From Sialis fuliginosa (Eukaryota > Arthropoda > Insecta > Megaloptera > Sialidae), in the NCBI GenBank assembly GCA_961205875.1, contig OY540814.1, positions 10,832,993-10,896,992 on the forward strand: a stretch of 64,000 nt of DNA, in the 5' to 3' direction. The number at the start of each line of letters is the position of its first letter. The first letter of the stretch is position 1. Both the position numbers and the translations under genes were made by a program. Below are positions 22,909-35,286 of this stretch, piece by piece. The notes below the pieces were generated by a model. That model searched no databases and was not told where the DNA came from. It saw only the letters and a program-made list of their open reading frames with translations.

Positions 22909-24425
22909 TATACTTTGTACACAAATATTAAATGTATTTTTTTTATGCACTACGTAACATATATATGTACATATGCAGTCTACCCCGAGTTACATTACTT
23001 CAGACTTAGGTACATTTTTTTTTTAATTACATTCCCTGCTAATGTATGACATTAGCAGCATGACGTTACCGGCCAATTGGCTTTCACGTTTAAAAAAAAG
23101 CACTGCTTCAACTTACGGACATGGTATCAGTCATAGTGACGTAACTTCAGGATATGACTACTATATCGTAATCAAAGATGTTAAATGTTTTACATTATCT
23201 AAATTTTATATTATGTATTATATATTTTCTTGCCGCAAAATTTGTCAATATAATTTTCATGTTTAAAATTTAAAGTAATTATATTAATATGGTGCTATAT
23301 TTAGAATAATAATTTTTATGATACTTCTTTCTTGTAATATATTTTATTTGTATTTGTAATAATTATTCACTAAATTAAGAGTTAATTTTTACAGAAGTTT
23401 TAATAATTTTAAACGATTACTAATATATTAAATATAAATAAATTTCAGCCATTATTGTCATTAAAATGTAAATGTTAGTAAATAAAAAGACAATACATTT
23501 TTTACACTATTAATGCACTACAGCTTATCAAAAATAATATGAACATAATATAATATTTTATTATTATAAATATGTAAATCATGTAACAAGTAGTGAATTT
23601 AATATTAGATTTAGAAGATATTTTTGAAGCAAATTAAAACATCTAATGTTAAGGTGGGTATACACATGAGCGTCAATGCACATGAAGCTGATTGAGGACG
23701 TACCCAATGATGTCCAAATGTCACAGCTAATAAATCACGTAATGCTTTTTTTAGAACTTTTTCACTCATGTAATGCCATGTAGACAGTAGCCTATGACCC
23801 TCCTCCTGCCTAATGTTACGTAAAGCAGTTTCCTATATTTTACGATGTTTTTTCAGCATGAAAGAAACATAATAAATATTGATTAATTGTCCAAAGTTTT
23901 TTTTTTTGTAGAATAAATGTTACGCAACATCTGAATATGATCCTTCATCTTCCATGTAACAATAATGCTGTACCCCCCCCCCCCCCCCCTAAAAAATTAG
24001 ATACTGACAAGGCATAAAATTTGCTTGAACTATTTATTTAATTAAAGTAATACTTGCAAATGCTACCTTTACAATAATGAATTATTTTGAAATTAATAAA
24101 AATGCCACTGATCTCCATAATATGTTTTTAATTTGTATTTTTCAAACTAGGAAATTTTGTAACTTCTAATATATGAGTCTCCAATTATTCATGCTTGAAA
24201 CAGCAATAAATTACTTAAGCTGTTCAGACCTCAAAATGGACTAATCTAATTAAATAATTGGATCTATACATCAATCAGATCTAGTTGGATCTAATCGTTA
24301 ACTGAAATATTTCTTAATGCTGAAATTTGTCTAAAGGAACTTGCTTCGGGCCTATCAATTATAAATATCTAATTAAATGTTATAGCTTAAATTATTACTC
24401 ACATTTGTACTATCTTATTTAAATA
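22909..24425. other. Intergenic, no gene seen
   Basis: AT-rich sequence with a C run at 23972-23988. The part around 23640-23840 (aaggtgggtatacacatgag) looks transposon-derived but has no defined ends. The open frame at 23042-23266 has no recognisable features. Confidence 0.45.
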
Positions 24426-24658
24426 CAGGGTCCGGCATAAGTAAGTTAACGCTGCCAGAAAACAAAATTGTCGGTCACTGTGGTTATGTTGCCGTGGCAG
24501 CCCGTATAAAGTACGGCAATTTGAACACAAAATATAACATTTAAACCATTATTACTTTTGTATCTAAATTACCAATCAATAAACCATGTTTCTGTATGCT
24601 CTTCTTTTCTTTTTGTTTTGTATGCAAATCGATTAACTGACTTATGCCGGGTACTGTG
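24426..24658. mobile_element. MITE with CCGGCATAAGT ends
   Basis: Left CAGGGTCCGGCATAAGTAAG pairs with right (reverse complement) CAGTACCCGGCATAAGTCAG. TA lies outside both ends. About 233 bp, non-coding; Tc1/mariner-like. Confidence 0.7.
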
Positions 24659-26420
24659 TATCTACATTAACAGGAACTAAAAATGTATTGTATATATAGG
24701 TTAAGGTCACTATACACCACTCAATTTGACATTTGTCCCTGCAGATTGGGTTTTGAACAAACAAATCGGGGAAATTATATATATATAAAACACTAGTTAC
24801 TAAAACAGTATCCAATTTACCCCCACTCTACATCCCTATAAAATCAACCCTGCAGATTGGGTGCTCTGAGACTTTAGAAAGAAATTATATTGTTTGAGAA
24901 AAGATCTAATTGGATCTAGCCATTGTCCATTAAATACATTTCAGATCTAGATATACTTTATCAATTATGACATCAGATCTGACTGTATATGAAGTTCCTG
25001 TGCGTACCCGCACTTTAAATATTTTTGAATATTATATTATTTCTATTATACTATTAATTAAAAGATTAGTGTTATATAACTGAATTTTAATTCAAAATTG
25101 TCACAGTATAATTTAATATGTATGATGAATGACAAATGATTTATTAATACATTATTAAACGGCAATTTATTAACCAATATTATATATTATTAAATAATTA
25201 ATTTTTAAATGTCTTTTTGTATAATAAAAATTAACAGAAACATACATTTATGATTTACTTTTATATACAAACAACTGTACAGTTAATATTTTAGTTACAA
25301 ATTATATAAATTAAAAGTAATAAGGTAATTATCATTGATAAGATTGCAAATATCGTGAGTGAAATATTTCAAAAAAAAATATTTTTTTTAAATTGCCTAT
25401 AATAATGCCTATAATCAGAAGTATTTAAAATAAATAATAAATATATATAAATAAATGTCCTTTTTGTAGTTTTATAGAGCTGTTTAATGCTCATCAGATA
25501 TTGAAATTAGCCTCAAAAAATGATGTAAATGCTTATAAGTACCTATATATGGTATATACGTAAATGTTTTATTTTATAAATACTGTGATATATCAATGTT
25601 GAATTGTAAAGCGATTATTTCTTTTAATATCAATTATATATCTGAAAAAAGATGTGCAATATTCATATATTATTAACCTTTATCGTACTATTGATTTAAT
25701 AAAAATATGTATGTATATTTAAATTTTGAGTTGTTTTACAGTTATGATAAAGATTAATAATTTTGTTTAGTACCAAAATTAAATATTAAAACTCCTCAAT
25801 GTCAATTCCAATAATCAATAAAATAAAATTGATAGTTAAAAATTAGTAGACATTGAAGGGTTAATAAATGTTTAAAAAAAAGCTCATATTTAGGGGGATG
25901 ATTTTTATGTATATTTCAATTGTAAGGATTATAACCATTATAACATTTTAATGTGCATAGTCATTGAGTAAAGAATAACAAGAGAAACAACGCAATGTAT
26001 TTTGATGAAACGGGGACGATGTTCCAAGCTCTAGGTGGCAGCACTCAAGCCATCTTACAATCGGAACTTGAACTAACTTATTATCCAAGATACAAAATTA
26101 TCCGTCCCGTGCCCCTCGCTTGACAGCACACAAAGCTTAAGCTCCACCTTTACCCAAACCAGTTTAATATATATATTACTAGTTTCTGTTCATGTTAATG
26201 TAAACATTGACGCGGCTTTAACTATTTCACACGTTGTGACTTGTGATTCGTACTATTATTTTATTTTTAACCTTCTGTCGGGCGCGACTGATCTATTTAA
26301 TACATTTCTAACATGAATATGTATTTATATGTAATTGAAAAAGTTATGTTAGTAGTTGGAAAAATTATTGGTATAATAAATGTGTTATTAAAATTAAAAT
26401 AATGAACAAACTCTTTTTTA
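24659..26420. other. AT-rich, repeat debris, no gene
   Basis: 24900-25015 is rich in agatct and ends 'gcgtacccgcac', recalling the foldback family at 7002-7354. 25950-26000 contains a segment that recurs inverted at about 30050-30100 (gagtaaaaaataacaagaga type). No exon was seen. Confidence 0.45.
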
Positions 26421-27320
26421 GGGTTCCGAAGAAACCCAATTAATCTCACTTTGTCGCCCGTCTGTCCGTCATTTTCAGTCAAAGCAAAATATCTCGTTAA
26501 CTATATAAGCTAGTAACTTGAAATTTTTACTGAACATGTCAAATAATGCCTTCTAGTAAAAGATGTACTTTGTTGAAAAAATAATTTTTCAGGGTTGACG
26601 CTAAGGAGAAGCTAGGTAAACAAAATATTTTTTTTATATCAAGGCATGTGGCACGTTAAAATGTATAACCAAACCAGTGGAATTTGACGCTTTTTCTTAT
26701 TTTTTTTTAAATCAAAAATTGCGCCAGCAGGGAGCTTTAAAGCAAATAAAAATAAATAAAAAATTGTATATCAAGACGTGTGGGGTATCAAAATGTAGAT
26801 TTCAATAAGTAAAATTTGACCCTATTTTTTTATATATTTTTTTTCTAACTCAAAAATAGCGCCAGCAGGAGGCTAAAAGCAGTTTTTAATTTTGTCCCCC
26901 CTCTACCTCGGTAACTACTGGTTCAAAAAATCTGCAAAAATTTGGTAAAGTGGCTTTAGTGAGACTACCAACGTTAAATACTAAAGTCAATAATATCATT
27001 TTAAATTTTGGAATAATAGGGACGGGTGTCAGAATTTTTAAGTTTAATTTTCATATCTAGGCATGTGGGTTATCGAAATATAGTAGATCTCAATTAGTAG
27101 AATATGACCATATTTTTTATTTTTTTTCTAACTCAAAAATGGCGCCTGTAGGAGGCTAAAAGTAAAATTTTATTTTGTCCCCCCCCCCCCCCTCTAACTT
27201 TGTAACTACTGGCTCAAAAAATCTGAAAAAAAATTGGTAATGAGGCTGTGGTGAGACTACCAAAGAAAAATACTAAAGTCAACAATATAATTTTAAATTT
27301 TGGAATAATAGGGAGGGACG
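26421..27320 (+). repeat. Tandemly duplicated repeat, period about 283 bp
   Basis: The phrase 'aactcaaaaatRgcgcc' occurs at 26847 and 27130, each followed by a C-rich stretch, 'gtaactactgg', 'gtgagactacca' and 'attttaaattttggaataat'. A shorter earlier unit begins at 26709 (atcaaaaattgcgccagcag). Upstream, 26421-26480 has the 'ggttccga..gtctgtccgtc' start shared with other dispersed repeats here (for example 39280-39350). Confidence 0.75.
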
Positions 27321-27389
27321 TCATAGAATTTGTGGGGTGTCAAAATATAGATATCAATTAGTAGAATTTTTTTTTTATACTAATATTAT

Positions 27390-27760
27390 AAATGCGAAAG
27401 TGTGTCTGTCTGTCTCTCTGTCTGTTTGTTACCTTTTCACGGCTAAACCGCTGAACCGATCTTGATGAAATTTGACAGTAAGATAGCTTGCATACTGGGA
27501 AAGGATAAAAGCTACTTCGATTCCCGAAAAACAACCCCTAAGGAATTGCAAGGAGGTGGAAAAGTTTGTATGGGAACATTTTTTTGGTCATTAATATTTC
27601 ACCCCCTGTCACATATGAAGAGTTGTAATTGGTTTCATTGTATCCGGCGGGAAAAATACTACGTGGGTAGGGGTTTTAGGGGGAAAATCAACCCCCTAAC
27701 TTGCATAGGATTCGAGATATTTACGATTTTGTATAATGAATGAAAACCAAAAAAAATTTT
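27390..27760 (+). repeat. Dispersed repeat B, copy 1
   Basis: Starts 'atattataaatgcgaaagtg', then CTGT repeats, 'cttttcacggctaaaccg' and 'gaaccgatcttgatgaaatt'. This is a widespread insect repeat layout. The frame at 27462-27743 is part of the repeat, not a gene. Confidence 0.75.
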
Positions 27761-28911
27761 TTTTTTAATATTTTACCTCCTATATATTCACATATAGAGG
27801 GTTGTAATTAGTTTTATTAGATTCGGTAGGAAAAATTCTACGGGAATGGAGGTTTAGAGGGAAAAACAGTCCCCTATCTCACATAGGAGTCGAGATATTT
27901 ACAATTTTGTACAATGAATGAAAACCAAAATACCGAAATATTCCGTACTTATATTATAAATGCGAATGTGGGTCTATCTTTCTGTCTGTTACTTTTTCAC
28001 AGCTAAACCGATCTTAATGAAATACCACTTTTTTGGGTAACGGCAATTTAACCCATTAAGGACCAAAATAACAATTTTTTCGTCAATCTTTGAGCTCCAA
28101 ACTCATTAAGAATAATGGAACTAATATAAATAAAAGTAATGTATTTTACTATTTTCGAGTGTGCTCTTTCGATTTCCGGGTTCAAAATTGCATTTTTATG
28201 GCTCTGAAAAAAATATGGCGGATTTTAAATCGAAAAGTATCAAAAAATAAGAGATTTTTTATTTTCACTTTTTTTCAAGTCGAAAGAGTATCAGAATTGA
28301 ATTAAAACTATGATCAACGGTGATCGGAGGTATCAGAGTTTAAGAAAACATTTTTTTTTGTCACCTTAAACCATTTAAAACTCACCAAAATGGTAAAAAT
28401 AATAAAAAAAATTCTAAAATTAAGATTTTTTTTGTATCATGCTTTTATGAGCTACTTATAATAAAAGTGAAATTCTATGTTAAATACACTATTACAGTAA
28501 ATATTTTCACTCATTCCCCGTTTTTAATTCAATATGGTGGGGGTAAAAATTTAAAAATCATCATTTTTTTCGGAATTTTTAGTGATAAAACATTATAAAC
28601 TACATGTTTTATATCTTTCAGTCATATTCAAATTACTGTGTACATTTTGGGGTGCTTTTTTATTGTGAGTCCCCTTGCCTCTCTCTGATAGCTGACTTAT
28701 TTTAGTCTTTGTTTTTGAAACACATCGAAAAATCTCGTCACATTCCTTACACAATATTCTAGTTCTTATTGGACAATTTGAACAAGCTTTCAATGTTTCA
28801 AGCCGAGATTTTACGTGTGGTTTTTGACGTTTCAGCTTACCTTTTAGAATGTAATGTTTAGTAATAGAAATCGTGAAATCTTTTATTCCAATTTTTTTTC
28901 ATTGCTTTAAA
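27761..28911 (+). repeat. Repeat B internal sequence and partial copy 2
   Basis: 27790-27925 resembles 27610-27745 (shared gttgtaatt.gttt, cgagatatttac.attttgta). A new start 'attataaatgcgaatgtggg' occurs near 27952. The remainder to 28911 is AT-rich with no defined element. Small open frames here (for example 28593-28793, minus) have no recognisable domain. Confidence 0.5.
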
Positions 28912-29260
28912 TCCATACTAATATTACATATGCGAAAGTGTGTTTGTCTGTTTTTTTTACCTTTTCACGACTAAACCGATGAACCGATCTTCATGAAATT
29001 TGGCTGGAAGATAGCTTGCATCCTGAAGAACGACATATGCTACTTTGTATCCCGAAAAATGTATTAGATAAAAAAATGGGTGTGTAAAATTTGACCTGTT
29101 TATCGATTATCATACAAAAATTTGTATTATCTATATGTATTATTTACCTAACCGAACTTAAAAAATTGTAAATATTTCGGCTCCTATGCGAGAGAGGGTA
29201 CTTCCCCATAGTATTTTTCCCGCCGGATCGAATGAAAATAATTACGACTCTCCATACGCG
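28912..29260 (+). repeat. Dispersed repeat B, copy 3
   Basis: Again 'atattacatatgcgaaagtg', 'accttttcacgactaaaccg', 'gaaccgatcttcatgaaatt' and 'agatagcttgcatcctg', matching copy 1 at 27390-27760. Confidence 0.75.
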
Positions 29261-30644
29261 ACAGGGGATGCAATATTAAATTATTATTTTTTCTGTTTTT
29301 CTTTATATGTAGAAACATTCCAGCCGTCGCGTCGGCCTAAAAAAAGGATTTTTATTTCTTCAAAATATCAAAAAAATGTACATAAATAATAAAAATTTCG
29401 ATGATATTTGGTCAAAAGTAATTTTAATAAATAATATTTGAGAAATAAAAACAAAAGAATTTTTAATTTTCATTGAAGAAGATAAAAAAACTTATTTTGT
29501 ATATATTATTATATGTAATATGTATAATCGGTCCACAATCCATATTCTATGTAGATACAAAAAACCGCAGAACCATATTTTTAGTTTTGATATATTTTTA
29601 TATTAATTTGAAATGAATAAAACGATCAATCTAATTTTACTTATTATATCATCAGTAATGTAACATCGCGTCACAAATTTAAATTTCTTACAACTTATAA
29701 AAACCTATTTTAAAGCAAAAATCTATTATATTATTGATAGCAGCAATTATCTCAAATAATTTTAACATTACATATTTTTTTTGTTTTATTTAAAAGAAAA
29801 AGATAATAAGTAACGGATATTTCTTGCAACGTTCTTGCCGCCTTTGTATCACGTATCAGCCGACTTAAAATAATGTAAACAAGACGTTCGTAAATCATTT
29901 CAGAAGGGCGGAGCTTAAAATCTGACGATTTAGCAGAGTCGAAAACCAGATATTTCATATGTATAATTAATAATTTTTTCAATAGATACCAGCACTTCCT
30001 GGGGCTTAAATAGTGCATGGTTCATATATCTACTGCGTTTCAACTCTCCCGTATACGTTGTTTCTCTTGTTATTTTTTACTCAATGGCATAGTTGTAAAT
30101 GCAATTCTTTTTTTAAATATAAAAATATTTTACTAAAAGTCTATTTTATACAGTTGTTATTATTATCTATTTCATTAAATCTTTAACCACCTAAAGACTA
30201 ATAAGATATTTTGTTTAACAGTCTATGAGATCGCACGTTGGTAGGTAAAAGTTAATATTCATATTAGGTAAGTGTAAATATAAGACATAAAAAACTACTA
30301 ATTGTTTTATTTTACAAAAAAAATTGTTGAAATATATTACAATTATTTACAATTTGTCACATAGTAAACTGAGATTGCTGCTTAAAAACAGTATAATTAT
30401 AATATACAATTTTTAATACCATTTGTGTATATAAATATATTATATACCTTATGCCTGGTATTAAAAAGAAATTGAACAAAATTTGTTAGCTTGCAAGGAC
30501 TTGAACAGTGTATCAAATTTATATGACAGTTTCATGACATTTATTAATGTTTTAGCACATGCACGATGAGTAAATATTTATGTTTAACACATTGTTGACC
30601 AGCAATTTTACAATGATTGGGCATGAAAACATGAGTTTAATTAA
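29261..30644. other. No gene seen
   Basis: Plain AT-rich sequence. The open frame at 29752-30018 (minus) lacks homology signs. 30050-30100 is an inverted match to about 25955-25995. Confidence 0.45.
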
Positions 30645-30935
30645 ATAGCACTTTCGTCATTTCCATGCATATTATCCTAGAGTTGTCAGTTGAAAATTTA
30701 TAATATACAAATATGTTTTAAATTACAATTGAATTATGTATGTAAGAGAGATGACTGTTTCTCTGTTAATCAATTATCACTGAAATATAAAACATTTATT
30801 ATTAATTAATTTTATACCTCAAAACAATTGATAATTTATTTTAAAATCCGAATGATATGCCAATGACTTGTGGAGCGATATGGTAACAACTCTAGGTAAT
30901 GTGTTATTAGACCTATATCTTTCTTTGTCTAAGAA
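30645..30935 (+). repeat. Dispersed repeat with empty PIF-like site
   Basis: Paralogue of 9950-10645 in the same orientation. Here 'ctaggtaatgtgttattag' is continuous where the other copy carries the 424-bp element, so this is the unoccupied site. Confidence 0.8.
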
Positions 30936-31229
30936 AGTACCACTGTTCTAGATTCCAAAACAAATCCATAGAAAAGATTGTAGAATTATTCAAAGTGTAT
31001 GTAAGCTAACAAATATTTCATTTCTTTATAATAACAGGTATTATTGTTAAAAACAAAGCGAACATGTAATGTTCTGAAAGAGCATTAATTATGATTAAAA
31101 TATAAAGTTGGTGAGAAATAAATTTTTAATCGACAAATGAGTTATTGCAATTTACAAATGTAAAAGGATGAAAGTGCCTTCAATAAAAAAATTGTATTTT
31201 CATGTATATCAAAGACTGAAAATATGAAT

Positions 31230-31870
31230 CATGGGGTTACCCAGGATTTTGTTCAGGGGGGGGGGTCGAACAGATGGGTAGTTTAACCTTTTTGGGTGTT
31301 GAAGAGAAAAAAAAGTTGTGTGCTGCTCTTATAAATGGGCATTATTGTAAACAAACATTGTGTAATTTTTCCGTTTTTTTCTTAAATATTCGATTGTTTC
31401 TGTGCTTACCGATTGCAACTTTGTAACTTTAGTACATAAAATTCCGCGATTTTAATCAACTCGATAGCTCACTTTAAATTCATTTTTCAGTGCGTTATCT
31501 AGACATATCGAAAAATTGTTAAAAGGTAATTGTTTATTTTACAGGTGTGCAAAAAGTAACAACAAAAAATATTCACTTTTTTAATTTTTTTCAATCGTAA
31601 ATTTTGTACGTGTCTTATAGAAGACAAAATCATCTACAAAAATGTATTCTACCGAGCTATCGATTTTAGTGGGATTTATTAATTTTTTTCTATTTTAGGT
31701 AAAAAATTGATCTAATTTGATTGGTCTATAAGATAAAATAAATAAAAATAACAAATGTACATTGTTTTGTCTAGAAATATCCCTGTTTAGCCAATATAAT
31801 GATTTACTTGTTACTTTTTGAGTACAAGCTGGGGGGGGAGCCCCCCTGCCCCTCCCTAAGAATACCCATG
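31230..31870. mobile_element. hAT-like element
   Basis: Begins CATGGGGTTACCCAGG, ends CCCATG after C- and G-rich runs (gggggggagcccccctgccc). The 8-bp flanks are atatgaat (31222-31229) and atataaat (31871-31878), one mismatch. Length is 641 bp with no transposase frame. A fragment of the same family with 'ttaaactttttgggcattaa' is at about 43660-43850. Confidence 0.75.
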
Positions 31871-31878
31871 ATATAAAT

Positions 31879-32721
31879 ATCAATCAATGTTTATCCTTTC
31901 AAAACATTTTTTTGAGGACTTTCATCATTTTCCATTTCTACTATTCGATTATAAAACTAAACTGAAAAAGCATGATATTATTATAAAACTTCAGTGATGA
32001 TATAAAATAATTTATTTCTAACCAACCTGATGATAATTAAGCCCTGGTAAGTAAGCTGTTATAATGTTACACGTTAGTATGAGCTATTACTAATAAACTA
32101 ATAAGATGCCTCTTCATGATGATGCTCGATTTGAACATTAAAAATAGTCACATGAACAGTTTCATCCTGAAATGGCACCTATATATTTCAATATTGTGGA
32201 TTCAGATCACTGCACAGCATTACAGAGCTTACTTGCCAGGTATTTATCTTTGCTAAAAAAAAGTACCGAAGTCAAACATACTATTCTAAATTTTTTAAGA
32301 CATGCTACATGTATCTAGTCTATATTCTAATTTACAAAGAACTACTTCTTATTTGTAATATTTATCAAAAGATTTGTCACACAAAATAGCTGTCTGAACA
32401 TTCTGAAGAAGTTATCGGTAAACACTTTTATGACTTCAGTTCTTTTTGTTCTATTAAAAGTTCCCTCAAAAACAAGTTCATTAAATAATAAATTTAATAT
32501 TAGTTGAAAAAATACAAATATACTCATACAGAAACCTTCTCAAGTATAATTTTTTTTTGTTTAACCGTGGTCAAGTAGGTAAATAACACCTACAATGTAC
32601 CTACTATCGCATGCTAAAGTAACACATCTCTAAGTTCAATATCGCTTGGAGACAATTTCAAAGAGAAAGACAACATAATTTGTTATCTGTCTCTGAAGCA
32701 GACATACAGTTATACTATCGT
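31879..32721. other. No gene seen
   Basis: AT-rich. The frame at 32342-32527 (minus) has no recognisable features. Confidence 0.4.
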
Positions 32722-33210
32722 TAAGGTTCTGTAGAAAACTAGGAACCTTTATGGTTTCGCTCGGTCCATCTGTCTGTCTTGTGTATTTCACAACCCTCAC
32801 ATTCTCTTATTTATATACATATTAAAAAATAGAAATTAAGAGATTTTTGAAAAAATAAATCCCATATACTTAATTTTTGTATTCACTTACACTAAAATGC
32901 AACAAAAAATGTTTTAGAACCTTTTGATTTTAACCCTTCAGTCATATGTTATCAGTGTCCCCAACCCCTCTAATTTCTAAACTATAGATGCAAAAAATCC
33001 GAAAAAATTCCAGAATGTAGCTTTTATTTAGTACTTTTAATGAAAATTATAACGAACACTGTAGCAAAAATAGTTTATGAAAAATTTAGAAATAACTCTT
33101 TTTATAAATCGTCACACGAACACGTACACTTTAAGAGATATTACACCTTCGTCAACATAAAATGTTAGTGAGAATGGAACTCTATCAAGAGCGTGCCCAA
33201 CACACACTTG
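32722..33210 (-). repeat. Dispersed repeat A, copy 1
   Basis: Read on the minus strand it ends in a 'ggaacc' tail near 32722; the opposite end has 'gagcgtgcccaacacacac' (plus strand). Shares 'aaaattataacgaacactgt' and 'aaaaatagtttatgaaaaat' with the copies at 46662-47176, 56763-57218 and 63126-63596. Confidence 0.75.
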
Positions 33211-33813
33211 GAATTTTTTTTTTTTCCCCACTACTCGATAAGCACCTCCCATTGTAAGTGAATACATATGCTCATGTATACGCGCAGAATTAGCCATCAA
33301 TGTAAATAGTACAATAAAAATAAATATATTATTTTAGTATACCCTCACTTATTTACACATACAAATATTTTTTTATATTTAGAAGGAACATTTATTACAA
33401 AAATAAAAAAATATTTTCTCAATTTATATTAATTTTTTTATAGTTTTTACAGATTTTTATAGTTTGTATGTGAATTTCAGCTTGGCGATTAAGTATTTTC
33501 ATTTATATCTGAATTTAGTACATTATTATTTAATGAACTTGATTAAAACTAAATTACTTAAATTTAGTTTCACTCATAAATATTTAAACGATTTCTAAAA
33601 ATATATATGAATTTGCTTGCATTGAAATGTTAACAACTGTATTTTATAATTACAATTTGTAAAGCAAAATCTATTAGATGTTAAAAACAATTAAGATTCT
33701 ATACAATTAAGAAATAAATAAATAATTATCTACAATAAATGTTAAAATAAAATAAAATTGTCAATTAATTGACACCAAGCATTAAAAAATATTTTTGAAT
33801 AACACACATAAAT

Positions 33814-34469
33814 AGGGTATGTCAAAAAAAACATTCGCTCTTGTTACAAAAGAATGACCTAAAATAAATCCTTGCACAAAGATCACCCTATAATTCAATT
33901 TTAAGGTGCCGCAGGGGGGGGGGGGGTCCTGTTTCCCATTTAAATAGCATGGGAAAATGATTCTGTAGTACTAAAGTTGGTATTGCTAATTCATGACAGC
34001 AGATGAAAATTGAACGTCATTTTGTAGATAATATAATTATTTTCTAATTATGCTAGTTGTCGGCTGGGTCATACTTTTTCCATCAGCTCAGTGGTAGGGC
34101 ATTATATTGTTAAAAGGCTTATAAGTTTTAACTCATTGTATTTACACTTATAGATAACTCAATTTCCTATAAAATTGTCATTTATCTTGTTTTAGTTCAG
34201 TCGCAAGAGCCTTTTATACGTAAATTTTAATAAAATTTATTTTAAATTCCTGTGACTTTTGATCTGTTGAATTGAATGATTTGATTTAGTACACTTTTGT
34301 AAAGAATTTTCTTCTCTATTTAAATGGGAAACGGGACCCCCCTTTTACAGCACCTCTTTAAAATTAAATTGCAGGGTAATTTATGGGAAAGGATTTATTT
34401 TAGATCATAAACTATCTTATTTTATAATGAGAGCAAAGATAAAAATTTTGATTTTTTTGACGCACCCTA
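33814..34469. mobile_element. Foldback element with about 140-bp inverted ends
   Basis: Left AGGGTATGTCAAAAAAA pairs with right TTTTTTTGACGCACCCTA, and pairing continues through 'tttcccatttaaata' / 'tatttaaatgggaaa'. Direct repeat acataaat (33806-33813, 34470-34477) flanks it, suggesting a 7-8-bp target duplication and hAT affinity. No coding capacity. Confidence 0.8.
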
Positions 34470-35286
34470 ACATAAATGTGAATTTAATAAAAAAAATTTA
34501 CAATAAGAAATTATATCAAGTACGATTTAAAGTCATCGTTTAGATGTTAAATTTAAAAAATGTGATTGTAGATTGAAAATTTGAAATTTCTGACTAGAAA
34601 AATAAATTGTAATTTACACACTTGTAAAAAATATACATACAGTAAATGAATCAGGCCTTTTTCAATCTATAATAATCAAAATTAAGAAAGTATATGATTT
34701 CTTTAAATATACAATTATATTTATTTACAATTTTTTGTATGAAAGACAAATAGTTATGAATAACATACAGGACCTGGATTTCAAAGTCGAAATTAGTATT
34801 GAAACGTTACTGTGTCGAATTTTAAAATTCAAACTATGTAAAATAAATAAAATGGTTTTAATTATCCAGGTCAATGCGGCAACATTTTAACAATTTGTTA
34901 TTTGCTAAGACTAATTCCAAATATTTTAAATTGACACCAGGATTATTGTAATTATAAATAATTTTCTTTTATAAAATATCATATAATATATTAAATTGTC
35001 AATAAAGTAATTTTCATTCAAAAAAATGATTTAATACTTTAATTAACTTATAACAAATCGTGGATGGTTTTTGACCATTTGTATATTAAATTCACATTTA
35101 TACATACCTCATTATCAAAAAATACTCAGAAAAGAGCTACCCTGTAAAATAATATATACAAAATAACTGCAACATAACCTTTTAAGTCAGAGACCCCACA
35201 TTTTCACTTATAAAAAAATAAACATTAAACTAAAAATATAACCGCACTTTGTCGTTGTTTCATTAAATACGTTTTTAGAAAAATCA
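34470..35286. other. 3' flank of Polycomb, no gene seen
   Basis: AT-rich DNA. The part next to 35287 should be the Pc 3' untranslated region on the minus strand. Confidence 0.45.

Noticed and set aside
27462-27743. 93-residue plus-strand frame
   Set aside because: Lies wholly in dispersed repeat B; other copies (28912-29260) do not keep the frame.
34084-34101. tRNA-like A-box text
   Set aside because: No cloverleaf and no B box could be found; not called as a tRNA.
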